From positions 106,942,102 to 107,006,101 of the forward strand of contig NC_081861.1 in NCBI RefSeq assembly GCF_963259705.1: a stretch of 64,000 bases of DNA, written 5' to 3'. The DNA is from Myotis daubentonii. Its lineage: Eukaryota > Chordata > Mammalia > Chiroptera > Vespertilionidae. The notes under the pieces are model-generated. The model saw only the letters and a list, made by a program, of their open reading frames with translations, was not told where the DNA came from and did not search any database. Numbering within the stretch: the stretch's first letter is position 1; every line of letters starts with the position of its first letter. The translations under genes and the position numbers were made by a program. Positions 1 through 10,839 of this stretch are shown piece after piece.

Positions 1-273
1 AGCCTGGCAGACTAAAGCAGCTTTCTGGGGTTTTGTTTAGCTTCTATATTTGTAACATAGTTGCTTAGAGTTGCAGCTCAGAGGCTGGCAGTGGCAGGCG
101 GGGAACGTTGGAGACCTCCGTCACTGAAGCAAGCAAGCCTCATGTTCGCTTCCAGCTGCCTGGCTGCCAGCCACCATGTTGACTGGCAGTTAATTTGCAT
201 ACCACCCTGATTAGCCAATGGGAAGAGTAGCGGTCGTACGCTAATTACCATGTTTCTCTTTTATTAGATAGGA
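1..273 (-). mobile_element. HeliBat-like non-autonomous Helitron, 5' part (cut by window edge)
   Basis: The right end reads TTATTAGATAGGA followed by T, the complement of the Helitron 5' start TCCTATCTAATAA inserted next to T. The body matches 6265-6537 closely (shared TTCTGGGGTTTTGTTTAGC block and GGCAGTTAATTTGCATA block). It is therefore the 5' portion of the same subfamily as the second unit of the 4656-6537 element. The 3' end lies before the window. It sits against L1 sequence starting at 274. No coding capacity is seen; it must have been mobilised in trans. Confidence 0.8.
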
Positions 274-1450
274 TTATCAATAAGACAAGTAATAACAAAT
301 ATTTGAGAGGTTGTGGAGAAAAAGGACCCCTCATTCACTGCTGGTGGGAATGTAAGCTGGTACAGCCACTATGAAAAACTGTATGGAGGTTCCTTGACGA
401 TTTAAGAATAGAATTACCATGTGACCCAACAATCCCTGTTATTGGTATCGTCCCCCCAAATTTGAAAACATTCATTCACAACGATATATGCATCCCTATT
501 GTAGCACTATTCACTGTGACTGAGACATGGAAACAACTGAAATAAGGCAGACAGAAAGGATAAGAACTATATAATTTCACTCATATGTGGAATATAAAAT
601 TGAAAGCCACAAATGAGCAAACAAGACAAAGAAACTAAAACTCATAGGCACCAACAAATAATATGGTGCTACCAGAGGGAAAGGAAATTGGGGGGTGATA
701 CAGGGCAAAGGGAGACAAATATATGGTGATGGAAGATGATTTTGTTACCATAGAGAGTTAGTTGGAGTGCGGGCAGCCAGCAGAAGTTTGAGCACAGCCT
801 GGCTGGCCACTTCTGAGGGGTGGGGTGGGCAGGGACTACACAGAGGATGTGGGCGTTCTGGGATTCAACCATCTTCGTGGCTGTGCAGGTGCTATGTCCA
901 GCATGGGGGGGCATGCTGAGGGCTGCAGCATCTCCTTGGTTCCTAACTGGCGGGCTCCGGAGCAACACACCCACCACTGACCCTGACACTATATACTGAT
1001 AGGTAGTGCTGGGGAGTATCTCCCATTGGCCAAGATGGCACAGAGGGAAGCTCTTACAATGAGCATGCCAAAAGCTATAAAGATGAATTGAGGGGCCCAA
1101 GAGCTGCCAAAATCTACCAAGATAATTGATAGAAAAAGAGACCCTCCAATCCTTCAATCCTTGTAAGAACCAAAGCTTTAGCGGAAAGGAGGTATGGTCT
1201 TTAAGAAGGGAGTCCACCATTTTCCTAGGTCAGGGCACGTGACAAAACCTCTTTCCTTTTGTACCAGCACCTGCCTCATGAGTTTGATTTTCTTGAGGCA
1301 GCAACTGAACCTGTGTTTTCAGTTCAATTTGATTTTTGGTGGAAGACACACAATGCAATATACAGGTCATGTATCATATAAATATCACTCTTAAAACCTA
1401 TCTAATCTTATCAACCAATGTCATCAAGATAAATTTAATTAAAATTGATT
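274..1450 (+). mobile_element. Old LINE-1 3' end, interrupted by an LTR
   Basis: From 274 the sequence matches the C-terminal end of L1 ORF2 (GTTGTGGAGAAAAAGGA, CACTGCTGGTGGGAATG, CATATGTGGAATATAAA), with stops and indels. It then runs into a 3' UTR. The L1 3' tail breaks at 742 and resumes at 1331 (GACACACAATGCAATATACAG, then ACCAATGTCATCAAGATAAATTTAATTAAAA), so the LTR at 743-1326 landed in it. It is a decayed, non-functional relic. Confidence 0.75.
743..1326 (+). repeat. Solo LTR of a gammaretrovirus-like endogenous retrovirus
   Basis: It begins TGTTACC and ends TTTTCAGTTCA, giving canonical TG...CA ends. It is flanked by the 4-bp duplication ATTT at 739-742 and 1327-1330, typical of class I (ERV1) insertions. 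The host L1 3' tail is continuous across it. A TATA-like CTATAAAG lies near 1075. A degraded poly(A) signal (ACAAAA in an AACCTCTTTCC context) is near 1240, which places R/U5 at about 1100-1326. No viral genes are present. The subfamily name is unknown to me. Confidence 0.6.
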
Positions 1451-3480
1451 AAAAATGAAGCAAATCTACTTTCTAAAAATTGCAATTCATTTTTTTTATT
1501 TTTAGCTGACTCAGTAAATATTAACAAAATATACATCATATGATCAATCTTAGCAGAGCTCTCAATTTTAAAGATATATTTTTAACTTCAAAACTTATTT
1601 GCCAATTTTAACTTTTTAGAAGAGTGGTAAATACTTTTACTGTATGTGTAATGAAATGATATGCCATCTACTGGCAAGCTTTCCAATATATCTTATGTAC
1701 ACATTTAAATAGCAACTGTTTTTGAGATTATGCTAAAAGAACATATTGCTTGATTATATGTTATGTAGACCAGTGCCATCTGAAATTGCTTTTAGTCATT
1801 TTGTAATTTTGGATTTTGTATATTATGCACAGTTTGAAACAGAATATTTCAATTTGGGGAATGACACATTTTTTTCTTAAGATGCCTAGACCTGGGGTCT
1901 AAGAATCATATAGCCCCAACTCTGCTGTAATGATTTTTCTAGCTTGGCTTACAATAAGATTTCTATAATCACAGAACTTACTGTACAGGTCATTGCAGAG
2001 CAAAGGTCTACAAAAGAAAATTCAGTTTGTAATTTCTCCCTGTTCTCATAGTAACATGACATTTTTTCTTATGTTTTCACTTGCACATGGAGGCAAAAGA
2101 TCTAGACTTAACCTCCTATGCAAAAGACACTGAGTTTTTTCTCAGTTACTAATGCCTTGCTTTACTAATTCTCCTCCTACTCCCTCAAAAGTCAAAGAAG
2201 CATTTCATTACACCCACAATCACCAGCATAATTCTATCAGCAATTTAAACTTAAGCTCTCTCCAGGGGTTATATTTTACTAATGGACACTTTTGCAATTT
2301 CAGCTTAGAAGTTTGACTCAGAAATTGGAGGAAACATTACTTTTAAGTAAAAGAGAATTTTACATGTAATAGCAGTTCAAAGTTAAGCATTCAATTTTAT
2401 GATTCCGGTTAGATCAACTAAAAGCTAGTTCAATGAACTCTCCTAAAAGGTTTTCCATGAAAGATCTGCATATACACTTTTTATTACACATGTTATGCTT
2501 TTAACCTTTTAATATAATATCTAATAAATATTAAGAACCATTGACTTACTTTAAAGTCTTCAGGTTTCTTTTTCCTTAGTAAGAAATAGTTATCTCCTTG
2601 TCCAAATATTATTGATAGATAAAAGTTAGAGATTGTGGTTATTGTTTTTTATGATCCACATGCCAAAAATGTATTATTCTTATGTAAATATATAGTATTA
2701 CTATTTATTTTTGTCAAATATGAATACCACATCTTAAATCTAGAATTAGATCATTGTCTCTAGTGTTACCAATATTTTCTCTTTATACATGACTGACATT
2801 TTATGAAAAGTATAAAAGCCTGAAGACATCTTAGAAATAGTGTACTTTACTTCAGCAGCATAGAGGCAATCATGTTATTAAATAAAATTAACCCTATCCT
2901 CCTCCAATCTCCTAAAATTATCCTAAAGAAATTTTCCACTGAGGGAAATTAGTATCATGTTTTTAATAAAAATCTCTACCTACCATTATTGTGAGTAATA
3001 ATGAATCATAAGCGTTTCTTCTCTCACCCTTTGACTTCTTATTTTTATCCATAGATCCATATTTACAAATGCTTTCTGAAATGTCTATTGGTATTTTAAA
3101 CTTAACAAATAAAAAATGAAATTCATCTTTTCTTCACATTTTATCTCTTCCTGTATCTCCAAACTTTATTAAGGGCAATGCCATTTTCATAAGTATCCAG
3201 TCACCATATACTCATTATTAACGTCTTCAGATTTAAATAGTTGTCAAATTCACTTGAGCTTGCCTTTGAAATCTTTCTTTTATATCTTTTCCTTTCCTTA
3301 AATGTGCACTAATATTATCATAGTCTAGGTCCTGGCAATTTGTCACCTGGGCACAATTTCTCACAATGGCCACAACTATTTTCATACTGTTAACTTCTTT
3401 CCACTTCAATATAATGTTGCATTGTCTACATTAACAAACTATCTAAAATATGACTCTAATTTTTATTATACTAATATTCA
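1451..3480. other. AT-rich DNA with no recognised feature
   Basis: No open frame of interest, SINE, Helitron terminus or LTR is recognisable. Short A- and T-rich runs only. Ancient repeats too diverged to see by eye may be present. Confidence 0.5.
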
Positions 3481-3760
3481 AGGTTCTTTATTACCTAGAA
3501 TAAAAAGCCCCAAACTCCTTACAACAGTATTGAAAGTCTTCTATAATCTGTTCCTTACTTACCTTTTAGCTCCCTCTGTCTATATTATCTTTTCTAAACT
3601 GCCACATGTCTTAGAGTCAAGCTATATGACACCCTGCACCAAACCAAATAGCATATCCTTTGCGAAGCCTTACCCAAGCCCTTCCTCACAGAACCTCTGC
3701 CTTACGTTTTGATTCTTTCCTATTTATATTCTCATAGCATTTTGTACTTCTGATAACATA
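3481..3760 (+). repeat. Possible ancient L2 (CR1-clade LINE) fragment
   Basis: The stretch has the cadence of the L2 3' region: AAAGTCTTCTATAATCTG, then TTACCTTTTAGCTCCCTCTG, then the Pro/Cys-rich tail, with many substitutions. The assignment is from recalled family layout. The open frame 3422-3712 over it is chance; it has no recognisable domain. Confidence 0.35.
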
Positions 3761-3975
3761 TTGTAGTTTAAGAAGTTCTTTTTGATCATAGACACAATGA
3801 ACTCAATCACTTTCTAGTTTCTGTTAAATATTGCTTGAGACTTTTGATATTCAAGACAGTCTAAATTTCTAAAAGACACATTAAAGATCCAGTCCTTTAG
3901 GATTTATAAGCTCTATTCTTATATTAAGGTAGAGACCCAAATAGCTAATTATTCAGACTTAAGTATTTAAAGTCC

Positions 3976-4197
3976 AGCCCTAGCTGTTTTGGCTCAGTAG
4001 ATAGAGCGTTGGCTTGTGGACTGAAGGGTCCCAGGTTCAATTTTGGCCAAGAGCACATGCCCAGGTTGCGGGTTCAATCCCCAGTAGGGGATGTGCAGGA
4101 GGAAGCCGATCAATGATTCTCTCTCATCATTGATATTTCTATCTCTCTCTCCCTTCTCCCTTCCTTTCTGAAATCAATAAAGATATATTTTAAAAAA
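3976..4197 (+). repeat. VES SINE (tRNA-derived)
   Basis: Pol III box A-like TGGCTCAGTAGATAGAGCG and box B-like GGTTCAATTTT are visible. They are followed by the VES body (GGATGTGCAGGAGG, TTTCTATCTCTCTCTCCC) and an AATCAATAAAGA tail with A-rich end. Probable target duplication TAAAGTCC / TAAAATCC (3968-3975, 4198-4205). Several substitutions from the younger copies in this window mark it as an older copy. Confidence 0.85.
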
Positions 4198-4825
4198 TAA
4201 AATCCTTAAAAACATCTTTACAGAACTATCTTTGAATATTTTATTGTGAGTCCTATATAATAAAGTAATATGAAAAGGTTTTTACATTCTGAAATATAGC
4301 ACTTGTCACCATCTTCTTCGTAGTATGACAGTTTGCGATTATGTATTTTTTTTCACTAGCTTATAAACTGGTAGGAAGAGACTATATCTTCATGTTATCA
4401 TGTACCACATTGCTCTTCATATAGAAAGGTGTTATATAACTGTGTCCCCTTGAATTTAAGGTTAATATTGACTAATCTTAAACCATATCAGATATTATTT
4501 CTCAAATATGCACTTATTCATATTCAATATTCGAGTCACCCATCTATCAGTACACAAGTGAACACAAGAAAAACAGTGTTAATCCAAATTGGAAAGATGG
4601 TTAGATCACCCGGTGCTTTGGATTACTCAGATATGCATGCCCTCCTATTATAAAACTAGAGGACCGGTGCACAAAAATTTGTGCCCTGGTGGGGGGGGGG
4701 GGCTCAGCCCGGCCTGTGCCCTCTAGCAGTCTGGGACCCCTCGGGAGATAAGGCCCTGCTGGCTTAGGCCTGCTCCTGGGTGGCAGAGGGCAGGCCCAAT
4801 CCCTAGGTGCAGCCCCTGGTCGGGC

Positions 4826-5813
4826 TCAGAGCAGGGCCGACTGGGGAGTTGGGGCGCCGCCCCCTGTCATGCGCAGAGCAGGACGGATTGGGAGGTTGAG
4901 ATGCCACCCTCAGTCACGCTCAGGGTAGGGCCGATTGGGGGGTTGGGGCTCCGTCCCCTGTCACACTCAAGGCAGGGTCGAAGGGGAGGTTGCGGCGCCA
5001 CCCCCTGTCATGCACAGAGCAGGATGGATCAGGGGGTTGTGGTGCCACCCCTGTCACATACAGAGCCGGCCGATCAGGGGGTTGGGGCACTGCCCCCTGT
5101 CACGCACAGAGCAGGGCCCATCAGGGGGGTTGGGGCTCCGTACCCTGTCACGCACAGAGCAAGGCCGATGAGGGGGTTGCGGAGCTCCCACCGTCACACA
5201 CAGAGCAGGGCTGATCAGGGGGTTGGGGAGCTCCCCCCTGTCATGCACAGAGCAGGACCGATCAGGAGGTTGTGATGCCACCCTCAGTCACACTCAGGGT
5301 AGGGCCAATTGGGGGGTTGGGGCGCCGCCTCCTGTCACACTGAAGGCATGGTCGATGGGGAGGTTGCGGCTCCACCCTGTCACCCACAGAGCAGGGCCCA
5401 TGGGGGGGTTGGGGGTCCTCACCCTGTCACACACAGAGCACGGCCAATCAGGGGTTTGGGGCTCCACACCCTGTCATACACAGAGCGGCAGAGCAATCAG
5501 GTGGTTGGAGAGCTCCCTTCTATCAAGCACAGAGCAGGGCCATTCAGGGGGTTGGGGCGCCTTCCCCTGTCATGAACAGAGCAGAGAGGATAGGGAGGTT
5601 GTGGCCTCGCCCCCTGTCACACACAGAGCCGCAGGGCGATCAGGAGGTTGGGGAGCTCCCCCCTATCAGGCACAGAGCAGGGCTGATCAGGGGGTTGGGG
5701 CGCCTTCCCCTGTCACGAACAGTGCAGGGTAGATAGGGAGGTTGTGGCCCCACCCCCTGTCACAAACAGAGCCGCAGGGCAATCAGGGGGTTTGGACACC
5801 ACCCCCTGTCACG
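4826..5813. repeat. 46-48-bp GC-rich minisatellite inside the Helitron
   Basis: The core ACAGAGCAGGGCCGATCAGG recurs at 5014, 5060, 5106, 5154, 5200 and 5247, a spacing of 46-48 bp. About 21 diverged copies fill the block. Some neighbouring units repeat as groups: CAGAGC(C/G)GCAG starts near 5481, 5624 and 5767, a 3-unit (about 143 bp) period. A longer block starting near 4878 recurs near 5252 (374 bp, 8 units). Open frames across it on both strands are products of repeat length and are not taken as genes. Confidence 0.9.
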
Positions 5814-5945
5814 CTGCTCTAGGGGCCAGGATGCCTCGCGACTCCACGGATCTCAGTGCTGGGAGGCATATTACCCTTTTACTATATAGAATAGAGGCCT
5901 GGTGCACGGGTGGGGGCCGGCTGGTTTGTCCTGGTGTTCTGGATC

Positions 5946-6095
5946 AGGGTGGGGGTCCCGCTTGGGTGCCTGGCCAGCCTGGATGAGGCGATGATGGCTG
6001 TTTGCATCTGGTCACACCCCCTTCAGGGTGGGGGTCCCCACTGGGGTGCCTGGCCAGTCTGGGTGAGGGGCTGAGGGCCGTTTTCAGGCTGGCGG
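5946..6095. repeat. ~80-bp tandem repeat in Helitron unit B (about 2 copies)
   Basis: CAGGGTGGGGGTCCC starts at about 5946 and again at about 6026. Each is followed by GGGTGCCTGGCCAG and GGGTGAGG-type sequence. The homologous block in the second composite Helitron (54655-54950) has nearly four copies. Confidence 0.75.
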
Positions 6096-6537
6096 GTTAC
6101 TGAAGCTCCTAACCTCTCTTTTTTTCCTTTTTTTTTTTTAATTCTTGGATTTATGACTGTCACTGGAGTTGAGAGCCGGCTTTAGCTGTGAGACCTTGCT
6201 GCTGAAAGCAGGTTTCTGGCTTTGTTTACTTTCTGTATTTGAAACTGTGTTGTGACTCCAGCTCTGAGATCCCGGCTGACTGAAAACAGGTTTCTGGGGT
6301 TTTGTTTAGCTTCTATATTTGTAACAATGTTTCTTAGCAGCTCAGAGCCCAGCAGCAGCAGGCGGGGAACGTTGGAGTCGTCCGTCACTGAAGCAAGCAA
6401 GCCTCCTGTTCGTGTCAGTAGCCTGGCTGCCGGCTGCCATCTTGGCTGGCAGTTAATTTGCATATTGTCCTGATTAGCCAATGGGAAGGGTAGCGGACGT
6501 ACGGCTAATTACCATGTTTCTCTTTTATTAGATAGGA

Positions 6538-7318
6538 TGAAGGATTTGGAGCCACATTTATAGTTGTATTCTATTATTGTCTCATAAAGTAAGTCTATCC
6601 ATCCACAATTTAAAGTTTCAGGAAGAATTCATATTTTATTCCTCAAAAATAATAAATATTTCCTAAATTGAATCACTTATTTATTCCATGGCTGTTTTTT
6701 AAAATGTGTCAGCATTTTTCTTACCTGTTCTAGAATAATGTATGTTGAGGGTGTTTTGCTCTTTTTATATTATGGAGAAACTCAGAACAAGGACTATTGG
6801 CATACAATATGAAAAAGATGATGTATATTCATAGTCTCATGATGAAATTATTGATAATATTATATTAGTTTCTTCTAAATATTCAAACAGCAGTAATATA
6901 AACTTATCTCAATTTTGTCCACATGAATACATACACAACCATACAGCAGGAGCACCAATATTCTAAAACTTATTTATCTTTAGGCCACCCTATGCTCACT
7001 GTTTCTATTAAAATATACTGGTAAAAAATTAAAGTTGAAAATTCATAAGAAAAAAAGTGACAAGATGCTAGAAATAAAACATAAATAAGAGTTTGATTTA
7101 AAATCAAAGTCAATTTTTGTCTTTAAATAAAACCTGAATTTGTAGTACAACTTAACATTTTGAATCTGAATTTATTTTAATATAAATACTTCATATTGGA
7201 ATTTATCTCATTATCAAAGAGTTACATAGTAGAAAGTACATTTCACAATTTGCGACTAAGTTTAACTTTCATACTATAATATAATAGTGAAACACGTGTA
7301 GGGGATATTATTATTATA
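6538..7318. other. Unique AT-rich DNA, nothing recognised
   Basis: No reading frame, SINE or transposon terminus is recognisable between the two Helitrons. Confidence 0.5.
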
Positions 7319-7538
7319 CTAGAGGCCTGGTGCACAAAATTCGTGCACGGGTAGGGTCCCTAGGCTTGGCCAGCAATCAGGGCCGATCTGGGCCTCCCTT
7401 CCTCTAGCTGCCAGTTGGGGCCTTCCTTCATTCTGTGTCGCCCCCTGGTGGTCAGCGCACATCATAGTGAGTGGTCCAACTCCTAGTAGGTCAAACTCCT
7501 GAGGGGACAATTTGCATATTAGTCTTTTATTATATAGA
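7319..7538 (-). mobile_element. Short HeliBat-like Helitron
   Basis: It opens with CTAGAGGCCTGGTGCAC and the hairpin GTGCAC-AAAATTC-GTGCAC. It closes with TTTGCATATTAGTCTTTTATTATATAGA, the complement of a Helitron 5' end. At 220 bp it is a strongly shortened, non-coding copy with both ends kept. The interior has GCCCCCTGGTGGTCAG, shared with 10514-10839 and 26277-26745. Confidence 0.85.
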
Positions 7539-7889
7539 AAATTACACATAATACTGTTTTCAGATTATGAATTAGAAATGCATTTTAGCAGACTTCATTT
7601 GAAGAAGCATTTTGTGTCAACTATGAAAGGAAATATTTTTGTTAAAATGTGTGAAGTACCAGTCAATTTCTGTTTTGAAGTATGGGATCGTAAAGCAAAA
7701 CACAGTGGTATAATTAAGATCTTAAAAACAATCTCTGTTTTTTTGCATTTGGATTACTAGGACTGAAAAAAATCACCTTGGTATTTTAAGACTTAATAAT
7801 AGCCTTTCCTGATATTCTGCAACTCACACTGATTTCTCTCTTTCCCAGACTGCTACTGCAGTGAGAACCAGCACCACACAAATTTGCAC

Positions 7890-8000
7890 TTAATTGTTAT
7901 AATAGTTTCATGAGTCAGTCTTCTCAACTTAGATTGTAAGCTCCTTAAACTGCATAAATGATGTCTTACACTTCTGTTCCCTGGCACAAAATTGGATAAT
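7890..8000 (+). repeat. Possible L2 3'-end relic
   Basis: AGATTGTAAGCTCCTTAAA followed by a TGCATAAATGATGTCT block resembles the L2 3' UTR signature (TGTAAGCTCCTTGAGGGCAG). Highly diverged; assignment is from memory of the family. Confidence 0.4.
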
Positions 8001-8339
8001 TGTTGATTAATAACTGTAGCCAACAATTTTCTTCCTCTCACTTGGGGCTGCTTAAGAACGGCCAGCCTCTTATAACACATTTACTATGCATTCAATAATA
8101 TCTTCTAGTGTTAAAACAGTTAGAAGCTCTAGAACATCAAGATACATTTTATATGAAATCTGAATTTTACAGTATGCTTTAGTACACAATCTCTATAAAT
8201 GATTTGTCTTAAAGTGGGGATGCTCTGTTCTGTACTAAAAACTCATTCAGGAACATTTATTGGACAGGTATGATGGACTAAGCATTGTTTTAGGAAAAAA
8301 ATAGCTACAAAAATACATGACATTAAGAAAAATCATTTA

Positions 8340-8530
8340 CTCCCAGCTGTTTTATATAATATGATTTAATTCTTACACTCCAAGGAAGGCACCATCAGTC
8401 CCATTTTACAGGTGAGTAAACTGCAGTTCAGAAAGTTTAAGTAATTTTCCCAAGGTTATAACTTCCAAATGGCAGAAACAGAATTTGAACCCATCTCTAT
8501 CTTCAAACCTGAGGTTTCAGTTTTATAAGA
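8340..8530 (-). repeat. Ancient MIR SINE relic
   Basis: CCCATTTTACAGGTGAGTAAACTG, GTTTAAGTAATTTTCCCAAGG and GAATTTGAACCCATCT are the reverse-complement MIR core. Mammal-wide and very old, so it predates all other insertions nearby. Confidence 0.7.
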
Positions 8531-8639
8531 GATATAACCATATGAAGAAATGTTTATAGTATAATGTTATGAGTATTATAATAGTAGTAGCATATTACTT
8601 TCTTAAATTGCACTAATCACAGTAATTTTATATTTATGG

Positions 8640-8785
8640 GTAGTAATTTAATTGTGTCCTCTGATAAATTTTAAACTCCATGATTTCAGAGACTATTTCT
8701 AATTTTCATCACCATTCACTAATAGAATACCTGGTACATAATAGAAATCTAGGAAATATTTATTGAATGATTGGATTAGTGAATG
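8640..8785 (+). repeat. L2-like 3' tail
   Basis: The run AATACCTGGTACATAATAGAAA...AAATATTTATTGAATGATTGG matches the common L2/MIR tail (CCTGGCACATAGTAGG...AATAAATATTTGTTGAATGA). Confidence 0.55.
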
Positions 8786-9594
8786 TTGTGAGATTTGAAT
8801 TGAGGCCTGAATGGTAAGTAGAAGATTGCAAGGTGGAGAAAAGTGGAAATGGTCTTTCTAGAAGACACAAACTGGGCAATAAATTTTTGATTGATGAAGG
8901 AGCTTAAGAAATTATTTAAAACATTTGTAAATCTGTGTCCCAAGAAACTAACAACTATTCTCAGTCATCAAAAAGTTACTCTACATGTGATAGAAGATAC
9001 AATTATATTCAATATTTTACCTTGCTCTGAATAGGACACTGGAGCAAAAATGGGACTATTGTTAGCTTTTTCAGAAATTTAGAAAACTGCTTCAAATATA
9101 TACTCCAGGACAAGAGTATTGTATTTAAATCTGACAAAATAGAGTTACTGACAACTGTTGTATGACACTAAATAATACATTTAAAAATGGAACTCATTAA
9201 CAGAAAAATAAACAATATGAAAACATATGCACATAGGACATGGGGAAACATTTCTCCAAATAAAACATTCAGATGGCCAACAAACACATGAAAAGATGCT
9301 CAACATCACTAATCACCGGGGAAATATGAATAAATACAATGAGATACCATATCACACCAGTCAGAATGGCTATATGTGCACTGCTGGTGGAAATACAGAT
9401 TGGTGAAGCTACTGTGGAAAACAGTATGGATATTCCTCAAAAACCAAAATATAGATCTACCATACAACCCAGCAATCACACTTATGGGTATTTATCTAAA
9501 GAAAATGAAAACACTAAATAAGTGCACCTCTATCTTCATAGCAACATATTTACAATAGCCAAGATATGGAAGCAACCTAGGCATCAATCAAATA

Positions 9595-9897
9595 TCCTAT
9601 ACAATAAAAGTGTAGTATACAAATTGTCCCCTTGAGCCGAGTTCTTCTGGGAGTTAGACCAGGGGGTGCACCAGCTGGGGGAAGGAAGGGAGGCCCTGGT
9701 CAGTGCAGTGGTGGCAGGCAGCCAGGGGAAGGGAGGGAGGACCCAGCATCAGCAGGTGGCCAGAGGAAGGGAGGGAAGCCCCAGCCAGCAGTGGCAGGCA
9801 GTGGCAGGTGGCCAGGGGAAGGGAGGGAGTACCCGGCTGGCAGCTGGCAGCTGCTAGGAACTCACCCTACCAGTGCATGAATTTCTTGCACTGAGCC

Positions 9898-9902
<5 letters not shown>
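9595..9902 (+). mobile_element. HeliBat-like Helitron ending in CTAA
   Basis: The 5' end TCCTATACAATAAAAG follows A. The 3' end shows the imperfect hairpin GTGCATGAATTTCTTGCAC and the terminus GAGCCTCTAA, fitting the CTRR rule with A in place of G. It is inserted in the TA-rich part of L1. The interior has a degenerate GGAAGGGAGGGAGGACCC repeat (about 3-4 copies between 9680 and 9835), which makes the open frames there. Confidence 0.8.

Positions 9903-9956
<54 letters not shown>
9903..9956. repeat. (TA)n microsatellite
   Basis: An uninterrupted TA dinucleotide run directly abuts the Helitron 3' terminus. The L1 target here normally has a TATATATA stretch, so it probably grew from the host site. 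Confidence 0.95.
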
Positions 9957-9959
<3 letters not shown>

Positions 9960-10513
9960 ATATATTCAGAAATATTACTCAACAATAAAAAATTGATTTT
10001 TCCCATTTCTATTTGCAACAATATGAATAGACCTAGCAGGTATTAAGCTAAGTTAAATAAGTCAGACAGAGAAAAACAAGTACCATATGGTTTTACATAT
10101 ATGTGGAAACAAAAACAAAAAAAAACAAGCAAACATAAAAAAAACCCAAAATATAGAAACAGAGATCAAACAGAAGAATGCTAGAAGGAAGGAAGCTGGG
10201 AAGATGTTGGAAAAATGTAAATGTGAATATAGTCCATAATATTCTATGAACTTTTCAAGTGACAGATGATTACTAGACTTAGTGTGGCAATCACATTGTA
10301 AGGTATATGAATGTTGAATAACCATATTTAATACCTAAAACTAACAAAATATGGTATAGCAAGTTTACTTAAAGAAATAAAAATCAACTATATTTTGAAA
10401 CTGAGCTCAAAAAATAAAAATGGCATCAGATCCATTTTATATTAGTTTACTTCCAAAAAATTAGAGCATAAAGTTATTGAAATAATGAAATGTTAAACAT
10501 ATTTATAATATTA

Positions 10514-10839
10514 CTAGAGGCCAGTGCATAGATTTGTGCACCAGTGGGGTCCCTCGGCCTGGCCTACAGGGATCAGACGAAACCAGCTCTCCCACATGAC
10601 CCAAGAGGTCCAGGAATGCAAGAGGGCGGTTCTAGGGTGCACTGCAGAATCAGACTCCTTCCTGTCTGGTCTGGGTGCGTCACCCGAGAACCTCAGCTGC
10701 CAAGTCACCGCAGCTCAGCAGTTCCTGTGTTGAGCATCTGCCCCCTGATGGTCATTGTGCATCATACCTACTGGTCAGACAGTTGGATGGTCGAACTGTC
10801 AGATGGTTGGCCAGTTGTTTAGGCTTTTCTATATATGGA
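10514..10839 (-). mobile_element. HeliBat-like Helitron
   Basis: The left end CTAGAGGCCAGTGCATAGATTTGTGCAC has the terminal hairpin. The right end TTAGGCTTTTCTATATATGGA followed by T is a mutated complement of TCCTATATAATAAAAGCCTAA. It directly abuts the poly(T) 3' end of the minus-strand L1 at 10840. Non-coding. Confidence 0.8.

Larger units (their letters stand above)
4656..6537 (-). mobile_element. Composite HeliBat-like Helitron (two head-to-tail units)
   Basis: The left end is CTAG preceded by A, followed by the hairpin GTGCACAAAAATTTGTGC. The right end is TTATTAGATAGGA followed by T. On the minus strand this is TC...CTAG inserted at A/T, the Helitron rule. Inside, at 5891/5892, a second pair of ends meets: ACTATATAGAA (a 5' end) abuts TAGAGGCCTGGTGCAC (a 3' end lacking the CTAG base). 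So unit A spans 4656-5891 and unit B 5892-6537. Unit A carries a minisatellite (4826-5813). No Rep/helicase coding is present; mobility would depend on an autonomous relative. Confidence 0.85.
9180..10375 (+). mobile_element. Old LINE-1 3' fragment hosting a Helitron
   Basis: AACACATGAAAAGATGCTCAACATCACTAATCA, ATCACACCAGTCAGAATGGC and CACTGCTGGTGGAAATACAG are L1 ORF2 C-terminal codons. After the Helitron the L1 resumes (CAGAAATATTACTCAACAATAAA) and reaches a 3' UTR-like tail near 10375. Frames are broken. The two small open frames at 9339-9558 are pieces of it. Confidence 0.7.

Noticed and set aside
669..1220. Minus-strand open frame of 183 codons
   Set aside because: It spans an L1 tail and the antisense of an LTR, with no recognisable domain.
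4901..5732. Overlapping open frames on both strands with Gly/Pro/His-rich repeats
   Set aside because: They are forced by the 46-48-bp minisatellite in the Helitron; no domain, and all frames look alike.
4826..5813. CRISPR-like regular repeats
   Set aside because: No unique spacers, mammalian context; units are contiguous and diverged.
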